Source: Methanarcanum sp963640855 (GTDB lineage: Archaea > Thermoplasmatota > Thermoplasmata > Methanomassiliicoccales > Methanomethylophilaceae). From it: DNA of 64,000 bases. The translations under genes were made by a program, and so were the position numbers. Below are positions 1 to 8,278 of the stretch, piece after piece. The stretch is taken from NCBI GenBank assembly GCA_963640855.1, contig CAVIAJ010000001.1, positions 77,127 through 141,126 of the forward strand, read 5' to 3'. Position 1 is the first letter of the stretch. Every line of letters begins with the position of its first letter. A model generated the notes under the pieces. The model was not told where the DNA came from. It made no database searches and saw only the letters and a list, made by a program, of their open reading frames with translations.

Positions 1-144
1 GAGGAAGAACGCGCTCAGTTGGTAAAAGAACTGAATGAAGCGAAAATCCGTAAGAAATCGATTCCGATGTATGACTTGAGTTCAAATTGGAAAGCGGACA
101 ATGAGATTGCGGAGCTCGAACGTAAGCTCAACGGCATGGAGTGA
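1..144 (+). CDS. C-terminal end of an unidentified protein (partial)
   Basis: A reading frame is open from the first base of the window and stops at TGA 142-144, giving 47 residues. The tail is charged and probably helical (starts EEERAQLVKELNEA, ends ELERKLNGME). Its stop lies just before the rfcL start, and the bases GGAGTGA around the stop look like the ribosome binding site of rfcL, so the two genes are probably co-transcribed and translationally coupled. Too little is present to name a family; a replication-linked function would be a guess from the neighbour only. Confidence 0.6.
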   Translation, partial: EEERAQLVKELNEAKIRKKSIPMYDLSSNWKADNEIAELERKLNGME

Positions 145-149
145 TCAGC

Positions 150-1559
150 ATGTCGCAGGATTGGACGGAGAAATACAGACCCAGAGTACTGAAAGATGTA
201 TTGGGCAATCCCGGGCCTGTCGCCGATCTCAGAGCATGGGCGGAATCGTGGAACAAAGGCATTCCGAAGAAGAAGGCCGTTGTTATGATCGGAACTCCAG
301 GCGTGGGAAAGACAACATGCGCCGAAGCTCTTGCAAATGAACTTTCCTGGGGTTTGATTGAAATGAACGCATCCGATCAGCGTACGGGCGATGCGATAAA
401 ATCCGTCGCGCTGAGAGGAGCATACTCCAACACATTCTCCGACAGAGGAGAATATCTCAGTACCAAAGAAGGAGGAAGAAAACTCATCATTCTCGATGAG
501 GCGGACAGTCTCTTCGGAAATGCGGACCGCGGTGCGATACCCGCAATCAATGAGTTGATCAAATCCACAAAACAGCCTGTGATTCTGATTGTAAACGATT
601 TCTACAATCTCAGCAGGAAATCTTCTGCGATAAAGACTGATACAATTCAGCTGACGTTCAAGACTCCTCCTGTGAATACGATAATGAAGGCTCTGAAGAG
701 GATATGTATCTCCGAAAAGGTGGAAATATCCGACGAAGCCCTCGACCGTATTGCAAAGAATTCCAACGGAGACATACGTGCGGCCGTAAGGGATTTGGAA
801 TCTCTGGCACTCGGGAAGAGTGTTGTTACTGTGGAAGACACGGACGATCTTTCCGGACGTATCGTGAAGAAGAATATGTACGATCTGATGAAAGTCATCT
901 TCTGGAATGCAGATGCTACTGCGGCAAGGCAGATGGCCCGTGACGTGGATGAAGAACCGGGCATGGTGATGCTTTGGGTTGATGAGAATCTTCCCCGTCA
1001 GTATCCCGATACAGGGGATCTTTACAGAGGGTACGGAAAACTTTCAAGAGCCGACGTGTTTTTGGGAAGAGTAAGCAAACGTCAGTACTACGGCATGTGG
1101 TCATACGCATCGGATATGATGACTTCGGGCGTGTGTGTAGCGAGGATGACCAACAAAAAGAGCAACGAATGGTTCAAGAATCCTTCCTACCTGACGAAAA
1201 TGTCAAGATCGAAAGGTGTACGTCAGACCAAAGCCGTATTATGTCAGAAGCTTGCAGATCATCTTCACACTTCGACCAAAAGAATTTCGCAGGATGTTCT
1301 CCCTCCGCTGAAACTGATAATGGAGAGAGATCCCGAGTTATGTGCATCTTTAATCAACGATGCAGGCCTCGATGCCGAAGATATCGCATTTATACTGAAT
1401 ACAAAAGTGGATTCCGCCGTTGTCACAAAGGCAATTGACGCAGCGGCGGCAATGAAAGAAACGAATAAGCCGAAGGCCGTTGTCAAAGAAACGGCAGCAC
1501 CTCCGGTCGAAGAAAAACCGCAGCCGAAGAAGGGACAGAAGAGTCTCTTCGAATTCTGA
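150..1559 (+). CDS. rfcL: Replication factor C large subunit (clamp loader)
   Basis: A 469-residue AAA+ ATPase of the archaeal clamp loader, which with RFC small subunits opens the PCNA ring and loads it at primer ends. The N-terminus WTEKYRP is the classic RFC opening. Walker A is GTPGVGKTT at about residues 48-56, and Walker B is LIILDEAD. The last residues QKSLFEF form a PCNA-interacting PIP box, as usual for archaeal RfcL, after a Pro/Lys/Ala-rich linker. I start at ATG 150 rather than GTG 141 because GGAGTGA lies five bases before the ATG and the family starts at this point. It is followed nine bases later by taw1 and likely shares a transcript with it. Length fits the family. Confidence 0.95.
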   Translation: MSQDWTEKYRPRVLKDVLGNPGPVADLRAWAESWNKGIPKKKAVVMIGTPGVGKTTCAEALANELSWGLIEMNASDQRTGDAIKSVALRGAYSNTFSDRGEYLSTKEGGRKLIILDEADSLFGNADRGAIPAINELIKSTKQPVILIVNDFYNLSRKSSAIKTDTIQLTFKTPPVNTIMKALKRICISEKVEISDEALDRIAKNSNGDIRAAVRDLESLALGKSVVTVEDTDDLSGRIVKKNMYDLMKVIFWNADATAARQMARDVDEEPGMVMLWVDENLPRQYPDTGDLYRGYGKLSRADVFLGRVSKRQYYGMWSYASDMMTSGVCVARMTNKKSNEWFKNPSYLTKMSRSKGVRQTKAVLCQKLADHLHTSTKRISQDVLPPLKLIMERDPELCASLINDAGLDAEDIAFILNTKVDSAVVTKAIDAAAAMKETNKPKAVVKETAAPPVEEKPQPKKGQKSLFEF

Positions 1560-1568
1560 GGGATATTC

Positions 1569-2546
1569 ATGGATGAAGGTTACCGCAATCTCCTGATCAA
1601 ACAGCAATACAGGCTGTACAACGACCATGCCGCAGTCAAACTTTGTCATTGGATGAAAGAATCTATGGTGAGGCAGAGGTCATGCTACAAACATGATTTT
1701 TACGGTATCGACAGCCACAGATGTCTTCAGATGACGCCTGCAATAAACGAATGTTCACACATGTGCCAGTTCTGCTGGAGAGTGCAGGAGAAGGATTTCG
1801 AAGTAAAGGATTGGGCCGAGCCCAAGGATATGCTTGACAACCTTATCGCACAGCAGAGGCTGCTTATTTCCGGTTTTAACGGCGATTCAAGAGTCTCCAA
1901 ACAGATGTTCAAAGAAGCAAACGAACCCAATCAGGTTGCGATTTCTCTTGCCGGCGAACCGATTACATATCCGTATCTTTCCGATTTCATCAAAGAATGT
2001 CACAGACGTAAAATGACTACGTTCCTTGTTACAAACGGCACCTATCCCGAAAGGCTCGCGGAATTGGACGAACTTCCGATGCAATTGTACATCACGGTTG
2101 CCGCACCGAACGAGGAAATTTACAGAAAAGTCTGCAGACCGAAGATCAAAGACGGATGGGAGAGACTGATGAAGACGTTGGAACTTCTCCCGTCGTTGGA
2201 TACGAGAACGGTCATAAGACACACACTCGTCAAGGATCTCAACATGGGTTGGGTTGAAGAGTACGCAAAATTGGATAAAATTGCAGATCCCGATCTTATC
2301 GAACCGAAAGGATACGTATTCGTAGGCGGTTCGAGAACGAGACTCTCGATGAACAATATGCCTTCATTCGATGAAATCAGAGAATTTTCATCACAGCTCG
2401 GAAGTCTTGTCGGTAAAGAAATAATCAAAGAAAAAGCCGACAGCCGCGTAGTTCTCCTCGGTACTCCGGGAATGGAGACCGATGTCAGAAAACTGCACGG
2501 CTGGGATTCTCACCGGATTAAGAAAAGTACGATCAGAACGACATGA
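1569..2546 (+). CDS. taw1: tRNA 4-demethylwyosine synthase Taw1 (TYW1, radical SAM)
   Basis: A 325-residue radical SAM enzyme that condenses pyruvate carbons onto N1-methylguanosine-37 of tRNA-Phe, giving the tricyclic 4-demethylwyosine core. The radical SAM cluster motif CSHMCQFC gives C62, C66 and C69. Upstream cysteines, including the one in CYKHDFYG, are placed where the second 4Fe-4S cluster of archaeal Taw1 is bound. SLAGEPITYPYL is the typical G-E-P/T motif after the cluster. GAGGGATATTC before the ATG is a usable ribosome binding site. Its 3' end overlaps the convergent DUF1294 gene by 37 bases. Eukaryotic TYW1 has an extra flavodoxin domain that is absent here; a separate small flavodoxin lies two genes away, but a link is speculative. 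Confidence 0.93.
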   Translation: MDEGYRNLLIKQQYRLYNDHAAVKLCHWMKESMVRQRSCYKHDFYGIDSHRCLQMTPAINECSHMCQFCWRVQEKDFEVKDWAEPKDMLDNLIAQQRLLISGFNGDSRVSKQMFKEANEPNQVAISLAGEPITYPYLSDFIKECHRRKMTTFLVTNGTYPERLAELDELPMQLYITVAAPNEEIYRKVCRPKIKDGWERLMKTLELLPSLDTRTVIRHTLVKDLNMGWVEEYAKLDKIADPDLIEPKGYVFVGGSRTRLSMNNMPSFDEIREFSSQLGSLVGKEIIKEKADSRVVLLGTPGMETDVRKLHGWDSHRIKKSTIRTT

Positions 2547-2779
2547 ATCGCAAGGAAGATGTAGTTCAGTTTGAACTTGATCTTCTGGGTTTTGTGGTGT
2601 GCCACATGCATTCCCGCAACCGCACCGAACGGTCCGAGAAGTCCGATTGCAATCAATGCATTTTCGGTTGTTCTCCATTCTCCGTTGACGGCTTTACGTT
2701 TGTCTGCGAGGTACATTGAAAATGCGATTATGTTCAGGATGATGTAGAGTATAATCTGTATTATTCCGAGTGTGCTCAT
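2510..2779 (-). CDS. DUF1294 family small membrane protein
   Basis: An 89-residue protein with hydrophobic stretches at about residues 4-24, 40-58 and 68-88. The central segment has DKRKAVNGEWRT.E, then a glycine-rich helix, then HVAHHKTQKIKF. That order (D-K-x-A, R-x-x-E, G-rich segment, H-K-T-x-K-x-x-F) is the recognisable pattern of DUF1294. Function is unknown. It lies four bases after the flavodoxin gene on the same strand, so the two form a probable operon. It runs tail-to-tail into taw1 with a short overlap of coding ends. Confidence 0.75.
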   Translation of the reverse strand: MSTLGIIQIILYIILNIIAFSMYLADKRKAVNGEWRTTENALIAIGLLGPFGAVAGMHVAHHKTQKIKFKLNYIFLAIHVVLIVLFLIR

Positions 2780-2783
2780 ATTA

Positions 2784-3164
2784 TCACAATGTTTCGACGT
2801 ATTCAGAGAGTTTCTTCTTCTTGCCTGAAAGCTGATCTTTCACACCGTCGAAGAAGATGACATCTGCGATACCGGTCGATTCCGAAATCTTTGCCAACTG
2901 TTTTGCGCCTTTTTCGTCACCGAACATGCAGCAGACGAAGAGACTTGCGTTTTTCAGCTGATCTTTGTTTGATTCGATGAAAATTCTCATTTTTTTGGAG
3001 ACTTTTCCTGCGTAGACTCCAGAACCGAGAATTATTCTGTCGTATTTTGACGGATCCGTAGTATCGGAAAGCTGTATCGCTTCCGCACCGATCTTCGATG
3101 CGATATATTCGGCGACCTGTCTGGTGGAGCCGAGTTTGGTTGTGTAGATTACCGCCGTAGCCAT
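2784..3164 (-). CDS. Small flavodoxin-domain protein
   Basis: A 126-residue single-domain flavodoxin-like protein. Starting at ATG 3164 it reads MATAVIYTTKLGSTRQVAEYIA, where T-T-K-L-G-S-T is the FMN phosphate loop. LGSGVYAGKVSKKMRIF corresponds to the second flavin loop of HemG/flavodoxin_5 proteins. An ATG-less extension up to 3215 exists in the same frame but looks unlike the family. The partner is unknown; by family it could be an electron carrier or a protoporphyrinogen-oxidase-like protein, the latter unlikely in a methanogen with the alternative haem route. It is co-directional with DUF1294. It is divergent from pheA, with about 160 bases between the starts. Confidence 0.78.
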   Translation of the reverse strand: MATAVIYTTKLGSTRQVAEYIASKIGAEAIQLSDTTDPSKYDRIILGSGVYAGKVSKKMRIFIESNKDQLKNASLFVCCMFGDEKGAKQLAKISESTGIADVIFFDGVKDQLSGKKKKLSEYVETL

Positions 3165-3323
3165 AAAGCGATGAGTGCACACATATGATAAATAACTTAA
3201 CGGCGGAAATATCATGTGCCATATGCAGATATTCCCGTATTTTCGATGGATATGTTCCGTCGGAGAAAATCCGCCCGGTCAATATTTTTATTAATGTTCC
3301 GGTATGGCCGTCGCGATTCAATT

Positions 3324-3887
3324 ATGACGACCAGGATCGGATACATGGGAATTCCTTTTTCCAACAGCGAAGAGATGGCATTGACATTCTCAAAAAAATT
3401 CGATCTCAGGGATATCGAATTGGTTCCTCTGATGACTGCAAGGAATGTTCTCGATGCCCTTCTGTCAAGGGATATCGAATACGGTGTATTTGTGGTTGAA
3501 AATAAGTTTGCCGGAATCGTTATCGAAACGAAGGAAGTTATGGAATGCGTCAGAGGTCTGAAGGAATTGGATGAAATGTGGTCTCCGATTCATCACTGTG
3601 TGTTCAAAAAGAATAAGGATGATACGGTGAACAGATTGGTGTCGCACATACAGGCTTTACAGCAGTCCAAAGGCAATCTCGCAAAATACTATCCCGGTGC
3701 GGAACTTGCTGAATGCGAGGATACTGCTTACGCTGCGGAAATGCTCTCAAAGGGTGAACTGCCCGAAGGAAGTGCCGCCGTCTGCAGACGTGATGCGGGC
3801 GAGCATTACGGCTTATACCTTGACAGAGAAAACGTCGAAGACAGCAGTGAAAATATGACGAGATTTTCACTCGTCAGAATGGAATGA
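3324..3887 (+). CDS. pheA: Prephenate dehydratase, catalytic domain only
   Basis: A 187-residue protein recognised as the periplasmic-binding-like catalytic domain of prephenate dehydratase, which converts prephenate to phenylpyruvate for phenylalanine. Visible family landmarks are IGYMGIPFSNSEEMA at the start (normally G-P-x-G-T-F-S), GVFVVENKFAG, IQALQQSKGNL and the terminal TRFSLVR that carries the catalytic T-R-F motif. The usual C-terminal ACT domain for phenylalanine feedback is missing. I start at ATG 3324 because the family begins there; the upstream in-frame extension is basic and unlike the family. The 3' end overlaps aroC, on the other strand, by 21 bases. Context with the aro operon supports the call. 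The altered first motif leaves some doubt about activity. Confidence 0.8.
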   Translation: MTTRIGYMGIPFSNSEEMALTFSKKFDLRDIELVPLMTARNVLDALLSRDIEYGVFVVENKFAGIVIETKEVMECVRGLKELDEMWSPIHHCVFKKNKDDTVNRLVSHIQALQQSKGNLAKYYPGAELAECEDTAYAAEMLSKGELPEGSAAVCRRDAGEHYGLYLDRENVEDSSENMTRFSLVRME

Positions 3888-4937
3888 CAGGTCCTGATCC
3901 ATTAATGCGATTGCAGTCATTGCTTCTACAACCGCTACTGCACGCGGTACGATGCAGGGATCGTGTCTTCCGTTGATTGAGATTGTATCGTCTTTCATCT
4001 TTTCGAGATTGACTGTGTGCTGTTCTTTGGAGATTGACGGCGTGGGTTTGAATGCAACATTGAACGTCAGCGGCATTCCGTCGCTCATTCCTCCGCATAC
4101 ACCGCCCATATTGTTCGTAGATGCCGAGATTTTACCGTCTTTCATACAATACTGATCGTTACTTTCGGATCCTCTCATTTCCGCAATTGAGAATCCTCTG
4201 CCGAATTCCACTCCTTTTACCGCAGGGATGGAGAACATCATTTTCGCTACGGTAACATCCAATGCATCGAACCATATGCCTCCGAATCCGATCGGAAGTC
4301 CTTTTACCATACATCCTACGACGCCGCCGACACTGTCTCCGTCTTCGGATGCAGATAAGATACAATCTGTCATTTTTTTATCATAATTTTCGGATACTGC
4401 ACGTGTTTTGAATGCTCTCGATCCGAAGATTTCATCGAAAGTGTGTTCTTCTCCGTCTTTGATGCAGGAAATCTGTTTGGTGTATGCGGCAATTTCAATT
4501 CCTTTGGTTTTGAGATACTGTGAAGCAACCGCACCTGCGGCTACCAAAGGAGCGGTCATTCTTCCGGAAAACTGAGCTCCGCCGGATACGTCGAATTCTC
4601 TGAATTTTATCAATGCAGGTAAATCGGCATGTCCAGGCCTCGGAGTTATGTTGAATCCCGAGTATGATGAAGATTTTTTGTTGCCGTTCTTTATCGTGAG
4701 CATAACGGAGTGTGAAGATACAACGCCGTCGGTCACTCCCGAGTTGAAGATTACTTCATCCTTTTCTTTTCTCGGAGTGCCTATTCCTTCGGACGGTTTT
4801 CTTAGTTCCATTGATTTTGCAATGTTTTCGGAATCGATGCGCATGCCCATAGGAAGACCTTCTATGATGCAACCGATGCAGTCCGCATGACTTCTGCCGA
4901 AGAGGCTTATCTTTAATCTGTTACCCACAGTGTACAT
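3867..4937 (-). CDS. aroC: Chorismate synthase
   Basis: A 356-residue enzyme that turns 5-enolpyruvylshikimate 3-phosphate into chorismate using reduced flavin. The start NRLKISLFGRSHADCIGCIIEG, the segment ITPRPGHADL, FSGRMTAP and the late RHDPCIVPRAVAVVEAM are hallmark chorismate synthase regions, including the two conserved histidines. It is the last gene of the minus-strand aro operon, one base after aroA. It overlaps pheA by 21 bases at the 3' end. Length is normal for archaea. Confidence 0.95.
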   Translation of the reverse strand: MYTVGNRLKISLFGRSHADCIGCIIEGLPMGMRIDSENIAKSMELRKPSEGIGTPRKEKDEVIFNSGVTDGVVSSHSVMLTIKNGNKKSSSYSGFNITPRPGHADLPALIKFREFDVSGGAQFSGRMTAPLVAAGAVASQYLKTKGIEIAAYTKQISCIKDGEEHTFDEIFGSRAFKTRAVSENYDKKMTDCILSASEDGDSVGGVVGCMVKGLPIGFGGIWFDALDVTVAKMMFSIPAVKGVEFGRGFSIAEMRGSESNDQYCMKDGKISASTNNMGGVCGGMSDGMPLTFNVAFKPTPSISKEQHTVNLEKMKDDTISINGRHDPCIVPRAVAVVEAMTAIALMDQDLSFHSDE

Positions 4938-4938
4938 T

Positions 4939-6192
4939 TCAGCACCTTATTCCCAAAGAACGCATCTGTTCCGTGAAATCGGGATAAGATACGTTCCAAC
5001 AGCCGTCGTCTTCCATTGAAACAGGGTTATCTGACACCAACGATGCAACCGATGCTGCCATCATCAGTCTGTGATCTCCTCTGTGATCGATTCTTCCGCC
5101 TCTGAGACGTTTCACACCGTTTATTACACAGCCGTCATCCGTTCCGCGGATGTCCGCACCCAATGTACCGAGCATGGTTTCCACGGAATTTATACGGTCG
5201 CTTTCTTTGAAACGTAACTGAGGTGCTCCGTACAGTCTGCTTGTGCCGTCTGCGGTACTGAGAAGTACGGCAGCAATCGGGAAAAGATCGGGAACATCCG
5301 AGATGTCGATATCGCACGCTTTCGGACGGCCGTTGCGTGAACATGTTATTACATCTCCGTCGATTCCGACGGTACACCCTGTCATTTTCAGGATTTCAAC
5401 GATTTTCTTATCGCCCTGAGGATCATTCATATCCAATCCCTTAACGGATACTTTTCCCGACAGTCCTCCCGCAACAAGCGGGAAGGCGGCGGATGAGAAA
5501 TCCGTAGGCACGGTGAAGTCGCACGGTATGTACGGCTGAGGTTCGATATGATATCCGGAATCTGTTTTTATGACATCGATTCCGAATTTTTTCATCATAG
5601 ATATTGTGATATCGATGTACGGCTGAGAAACAGTCTTTCCTTTCAGAATAATGTCTGTTGATTTTCCGATCAGAGGAGACATCATCAGCATAGATGAAAC
5701 GAACTGCGAGGAAATACTTCCGTCGATTTCGATTCTTCCGCCTTTTACGGGTCCCGTGATACTTATCGGAGCTTTGCCGTTATTAGATTCACATTTTACA
5801 CCGCAGTCCTCCAAAGCATCGAGGAGCGGCCCCATCGGTCTTTTGCGGATGGATTCGTCACCTGTTATTGTTACGGTTGAATCGAAAAGAGCCGAAATAC
5901 CGGTCATAAGTCTCATCGTTGTACCTGAATTCAGGACATCTATCGTTCTGTCCGGTGCGTGTATTCCGTCGGTTTTAACGGTAATCTGTTTTTCAGTCCA
6001 ATCAACTGTCGCACCCATCGATCTTACCGCATTTGCAGTGGCTTTTGTATCGAAAGAATCCAACGGATTGCGGATAACACACTTTCCGCCGGAAAGTGCG
6101 GCCATAACTATCGCTCTGTGTGTGTAGCTTTTGGATGCAGGAGGAGATACGGTTCCGTTTGCTTCTCCGCCTGAGAATGTGATATTCATCAT
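4939..6192 (-). CDS. aroA: 3-phosphoshikimate 1-carboxyvinyltransferase (EPSP synthase)
   Basis: A 417-residue enzyme that transfers enolpyruvate from PEP to shikimate 3-phosphate. Landmarks are PPASKSYTHRAIVMAAL (N-terminal S-K-S-x-x-x-R), LNSGTTMRLMTG (the glycine loop), the middle PxSxSSQF segment and RFKESDRI (the R-x-K-E-S-D-R motif). The start codon overlaps the shikimate kinase stop by four bases (ATGA), so translation is coupled. The usual two-domain inverse barrel length is preserved. Confidence 0.95.
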   Translation of the reverse strand: MMNITFSGGEANGTVSPPASKSYTHRAIVMAALSGGKCVIRNPLDSFDTKATANAVRSMGATVDWTEKQITVKTDGIHAPDRTIDVLNSGTTMRLMTGISALFDSTVTITGDESIRKRPMGPLLDALEDCGVKCESNNGKAPISITGPVKGGRIEIDGSISSQFVSSMLMMSPLIGKSTDIILKGKTVSQPYIDITISMMKKFGIDVIKTDSGYHIEPQPYIPCDFTVPTDFSSAAFPLVAGGLSGKVSVKGLDMNDPQGDKKIVEILKMTGCTVGIDGDVITCSRNGRPKACDIDISDVPDLFPIAAVLLSTADGTSRLYGAPQLRFKESDRINSVETMLGTLGADIRGTDDGCVINGVKRLRGGRIDHRGDHRLMMAASVASLVSDNPVSMEDDGCWNVSYPDFTEQMRSLGIRC

Positions 6193-7004
6193 CTCGTCTC
6201 CGTGATTATGTAATTCTGAGAGATTGTTTCCGCAATCTTCTTTCCTCTGCCTTTTTCCGTAATGACGGTGACAGAAGGTCCCGTGCCCGATATTCCCGCG
6301 GCCAAAGCACCGGATTCCAATGCTCTGTCGATGATGTCCGGTTTATCTCCTATGATATTTCCGACATATCTTCCGTTCTCTGTGAGTATGTTCAGGTAAC
6401 TGTCTTTGATTTCGGGTACCATTGCTTTGTAAATTTCGGACAATTCTGCGTATTTTTCTCTGGGAACTTTACTCTTGGGTATTGTTCTGTCGGGTACGCA
6501 GATTATTACATCGTATTTCGGGATGTCATATCTGCCGATAAGTTCGTCGGTTCTGTTATCGGTAACAACCAACCCGTCCAATGCACATCCGCATGCATCG
6601 TCGAAAGATCCAGTAATGGTGACCTTACACTCTCTGGCACATCTTACGCCGAGTCTGATGAGTTCGACAGGATCCATCTTTTCTCCGAATGCATCGAGAA
6701 CCGCATTGATTGTTGCGTTGCAGACGGAACTCGAACTTTTCAGCCCTACGGACGGAGGGATTTCGGTTTTTACGGTTATACTGTAGTCGAGAGGTTCCTG
6801 TCCGATCTGTTTCAGTGTATCTCTGACACACGTTTTCACAAGATCCGGGCTCATGTTAGGTCTGTCAACCAATGTGATTTCCGTTTCATCCGAATCCGAA
6901 AAGGTTACTTCTGTAGTAAGTCCGACTCCGATAGTGGAACCTATTCCGCACGGGATTGCGTTAAGAACCGATACGGCACCGTGTGATATTCCGCGTCCTT
7001 TCAT
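6189..7004 (-). CDS. aroK: Shikimate kinase, archaeal GHMP type
   Basis: A 271-residue GHMP-superfamily kinase, the archaeal replacement for bacterial AroK/AroL; it phosphorylates shikimate at the 3-position. The ATP-binding motif is PPSVGLKSSSSVCNA (P-x-x-G-L-K-S-S-S), and the C-terminal GISGTGPSVTVIT is GHMP motif 3. The N-terminus KGRGISHGAVSVLNA fits the archaeal family. It overlaps aroDE upstream and aroA downstream by ATGA junctions. Placement between the shikimate dehydrogenase and EPSP synthase functions fixes the substrate better than sequence alone could. Confidence 0.92.
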   Translation of the reverse strand: MKGRGISHGAVSVLNAIPCGIGSTIGVGLTTEVTFSDSDETEITLVDRPNMSPDLVKTCVRDTLKQIGQEPLDYSITVKTEIPPSVGLKSSSSVCNATINAVLDAFGEKMDPVELIRLGVRCARECKVTITGSFDDACGCALDGLVVTDNRTDELIGRYDIPKYDVIICVPDRTIPKSKVPREKYAELSEIYKAMVPEIKDSYLNILTENGRYVGNIIGDKPDIIDRALESGALAAGISGTGPSVTVITEKGRGKKIAETISQNYIITETR

Positions 7005-8278
7005 TCGATTGCCCCCCTCATTACATCGTAATCGGGTTCTTTCCCGAACCAGAGACGGAAGGATTCCGCACCCTGTCCGATTAACATTTCTCTGCCGTCG
7101 ATCAATCTGCAGTTGTTTTCTTTCGCTTTTACGGTTAACGGCGTATCGCGGCCGTAGACCATGTCGAATACAATCTGTTTCGGATGTAAATCTCCGATGT
7201 CCGAAGGGTAAGTTCCTTCTCTGAGACCGATTGGAGTGCAGTTAACAATTACATCGAATGTTTTTGCACTTCCTCTGTGTTTTTCACAGCCGAAGTCACT
7301 GCATATTCCATTGACATGGGATTCGGTTCTTCCCGAGATCGATACATTGCATCCCGAGTTGACGAATGTGTATGCTGCGGCACGTGCGGCGCCTCCCGTA
7401 CCCATAATCAGTACATTCTTTCCTTTGAGTACGATGTCCGAAAATGCATAGGATATTCCGACGTGATCCGTGTTGTCTCCGATGAGTTTTCCGTTATCGT
7501 TGATTACTGTGTTGACGGCACCGATATGTTTCGCTGTATCGGATAATGAATCCGTCTGTCCGATGACGTCCTGTTTGTACGGTATGGTGACGTTCAGTCC
7601 GCGGATTTTGTAATCAATCATGACATCTCCGAGATGTTCGATATCGGGCGATTCGAATGTCAGGTAGATTCCGTTCATATTCATTGCTTTGAATGCGGCA
7701 TTATGCATTGCGGGCGATTTTGAATGCGAAAGCGGATATCCCGCAATTCCAGTTATGACACAGTCATCACCCAATTTCTCCAACTCATCCGCACTTAACT
7801 GACCTGGTGCGGTGGGTGTGCCGACGTAACCGAATGTAAACTCGTTGCCTAACAGCGACTGTCTGATACGCGTGATTTTTCCGATTTCGCCCATTCCGAG
7901 GATTACATGTTTTCTCTTCAGATTCTTCGATGCATCCATTATCGAATGAAGATCCGTGAAAGACGATGTCATGAATGCGCCTTTGGAAATTTCCTGATCT
8001 CCTTCGGACAGCATTGATACCGTCTCATCGGAATTCGGAGTTCTTTCGAAATCATGGATTGATCTGATCTTCCTGAACGGAATCGGAATATTATTGCTAC
8101 CTACATCGACGAGTCCTCCGAACCCTTCGGGTATAATGTTCACATCCTTTCCGCAGAGTGTCAGTATAATGTTTTCACCCGTATCGGGAACGGTGTCGAA
8201 AACATCCGTGCGGATTTCATGCATTTCCGATTCAGTCCTTAAAGGAACGGCGGAACCGTATGCGGCACAGATTCTCAT
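7001..8278 (-). CDS. aroDE: Fused 3-dehydroquinate dehydratase (type I) and shikimate dehydrogenase
   Basis: A 425-residue bifunctional protein. Residues 1-160 are a compact type I dehydroquinase: HEIRTDVFD, SIHDFERTP with the catalytic histidine, EISKGAFM with the Schiff-base lysine, and PTAPGQLSADEL. Residues about 168-425 are shikimate dehydrogenase: GIAGYPLSHSKSPAMHNAAF (substrate S-x-S), LNVTIPYK with the catalytic lysine, GDNTDHVG and the NADP fold GTGGAARAAAYTF. The dehydroquinase half is clearly shorter than usual (about 210-250), with the early barrel strands reduced. The start ATG at 8278 directly follows, in frame, the TAG stop of the preceding gene. It overlaps shikimate kinase by four bases. 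Confidence 0.92.
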   Translation of the reverse strand: MRICAAYGSAVPLRTESEMHEIRTDVFDTVPDTGENIILTLCGKDVNIIPEGFGGLVDVGSNNIPIPFRKIRSIHDFERTPNSDETVSMLSEGDQEISKGAFMTSSFTDLHSIMDASKNLKRKHVILGMGEIGKITRIRQSLLGNEFTFGYVGTPTAPGQLSADELEKLGDDCVITGIAGYPLSHSKSPAMHNAAFKAMNMNGIYLTFESPDIEHLGDVMIDYKIRGLNVTIPYKQDVIGQTDSLSDTAKHIGAVNTVINDNGKLIGDNTDHVGISYAFSDIVLKGKNVLIMGTGGAARAAAYTFVNSGCNVSISGRTESHVNGICSDFGCEKHRGSAKTFDVIVNCTPIGLREGTYPSDIGDLHPKQIVFDMVYGRDTPLTVKAKENNCRLIDGREMLIGQGAESFRLWFGKEPDYDVMRGAIE

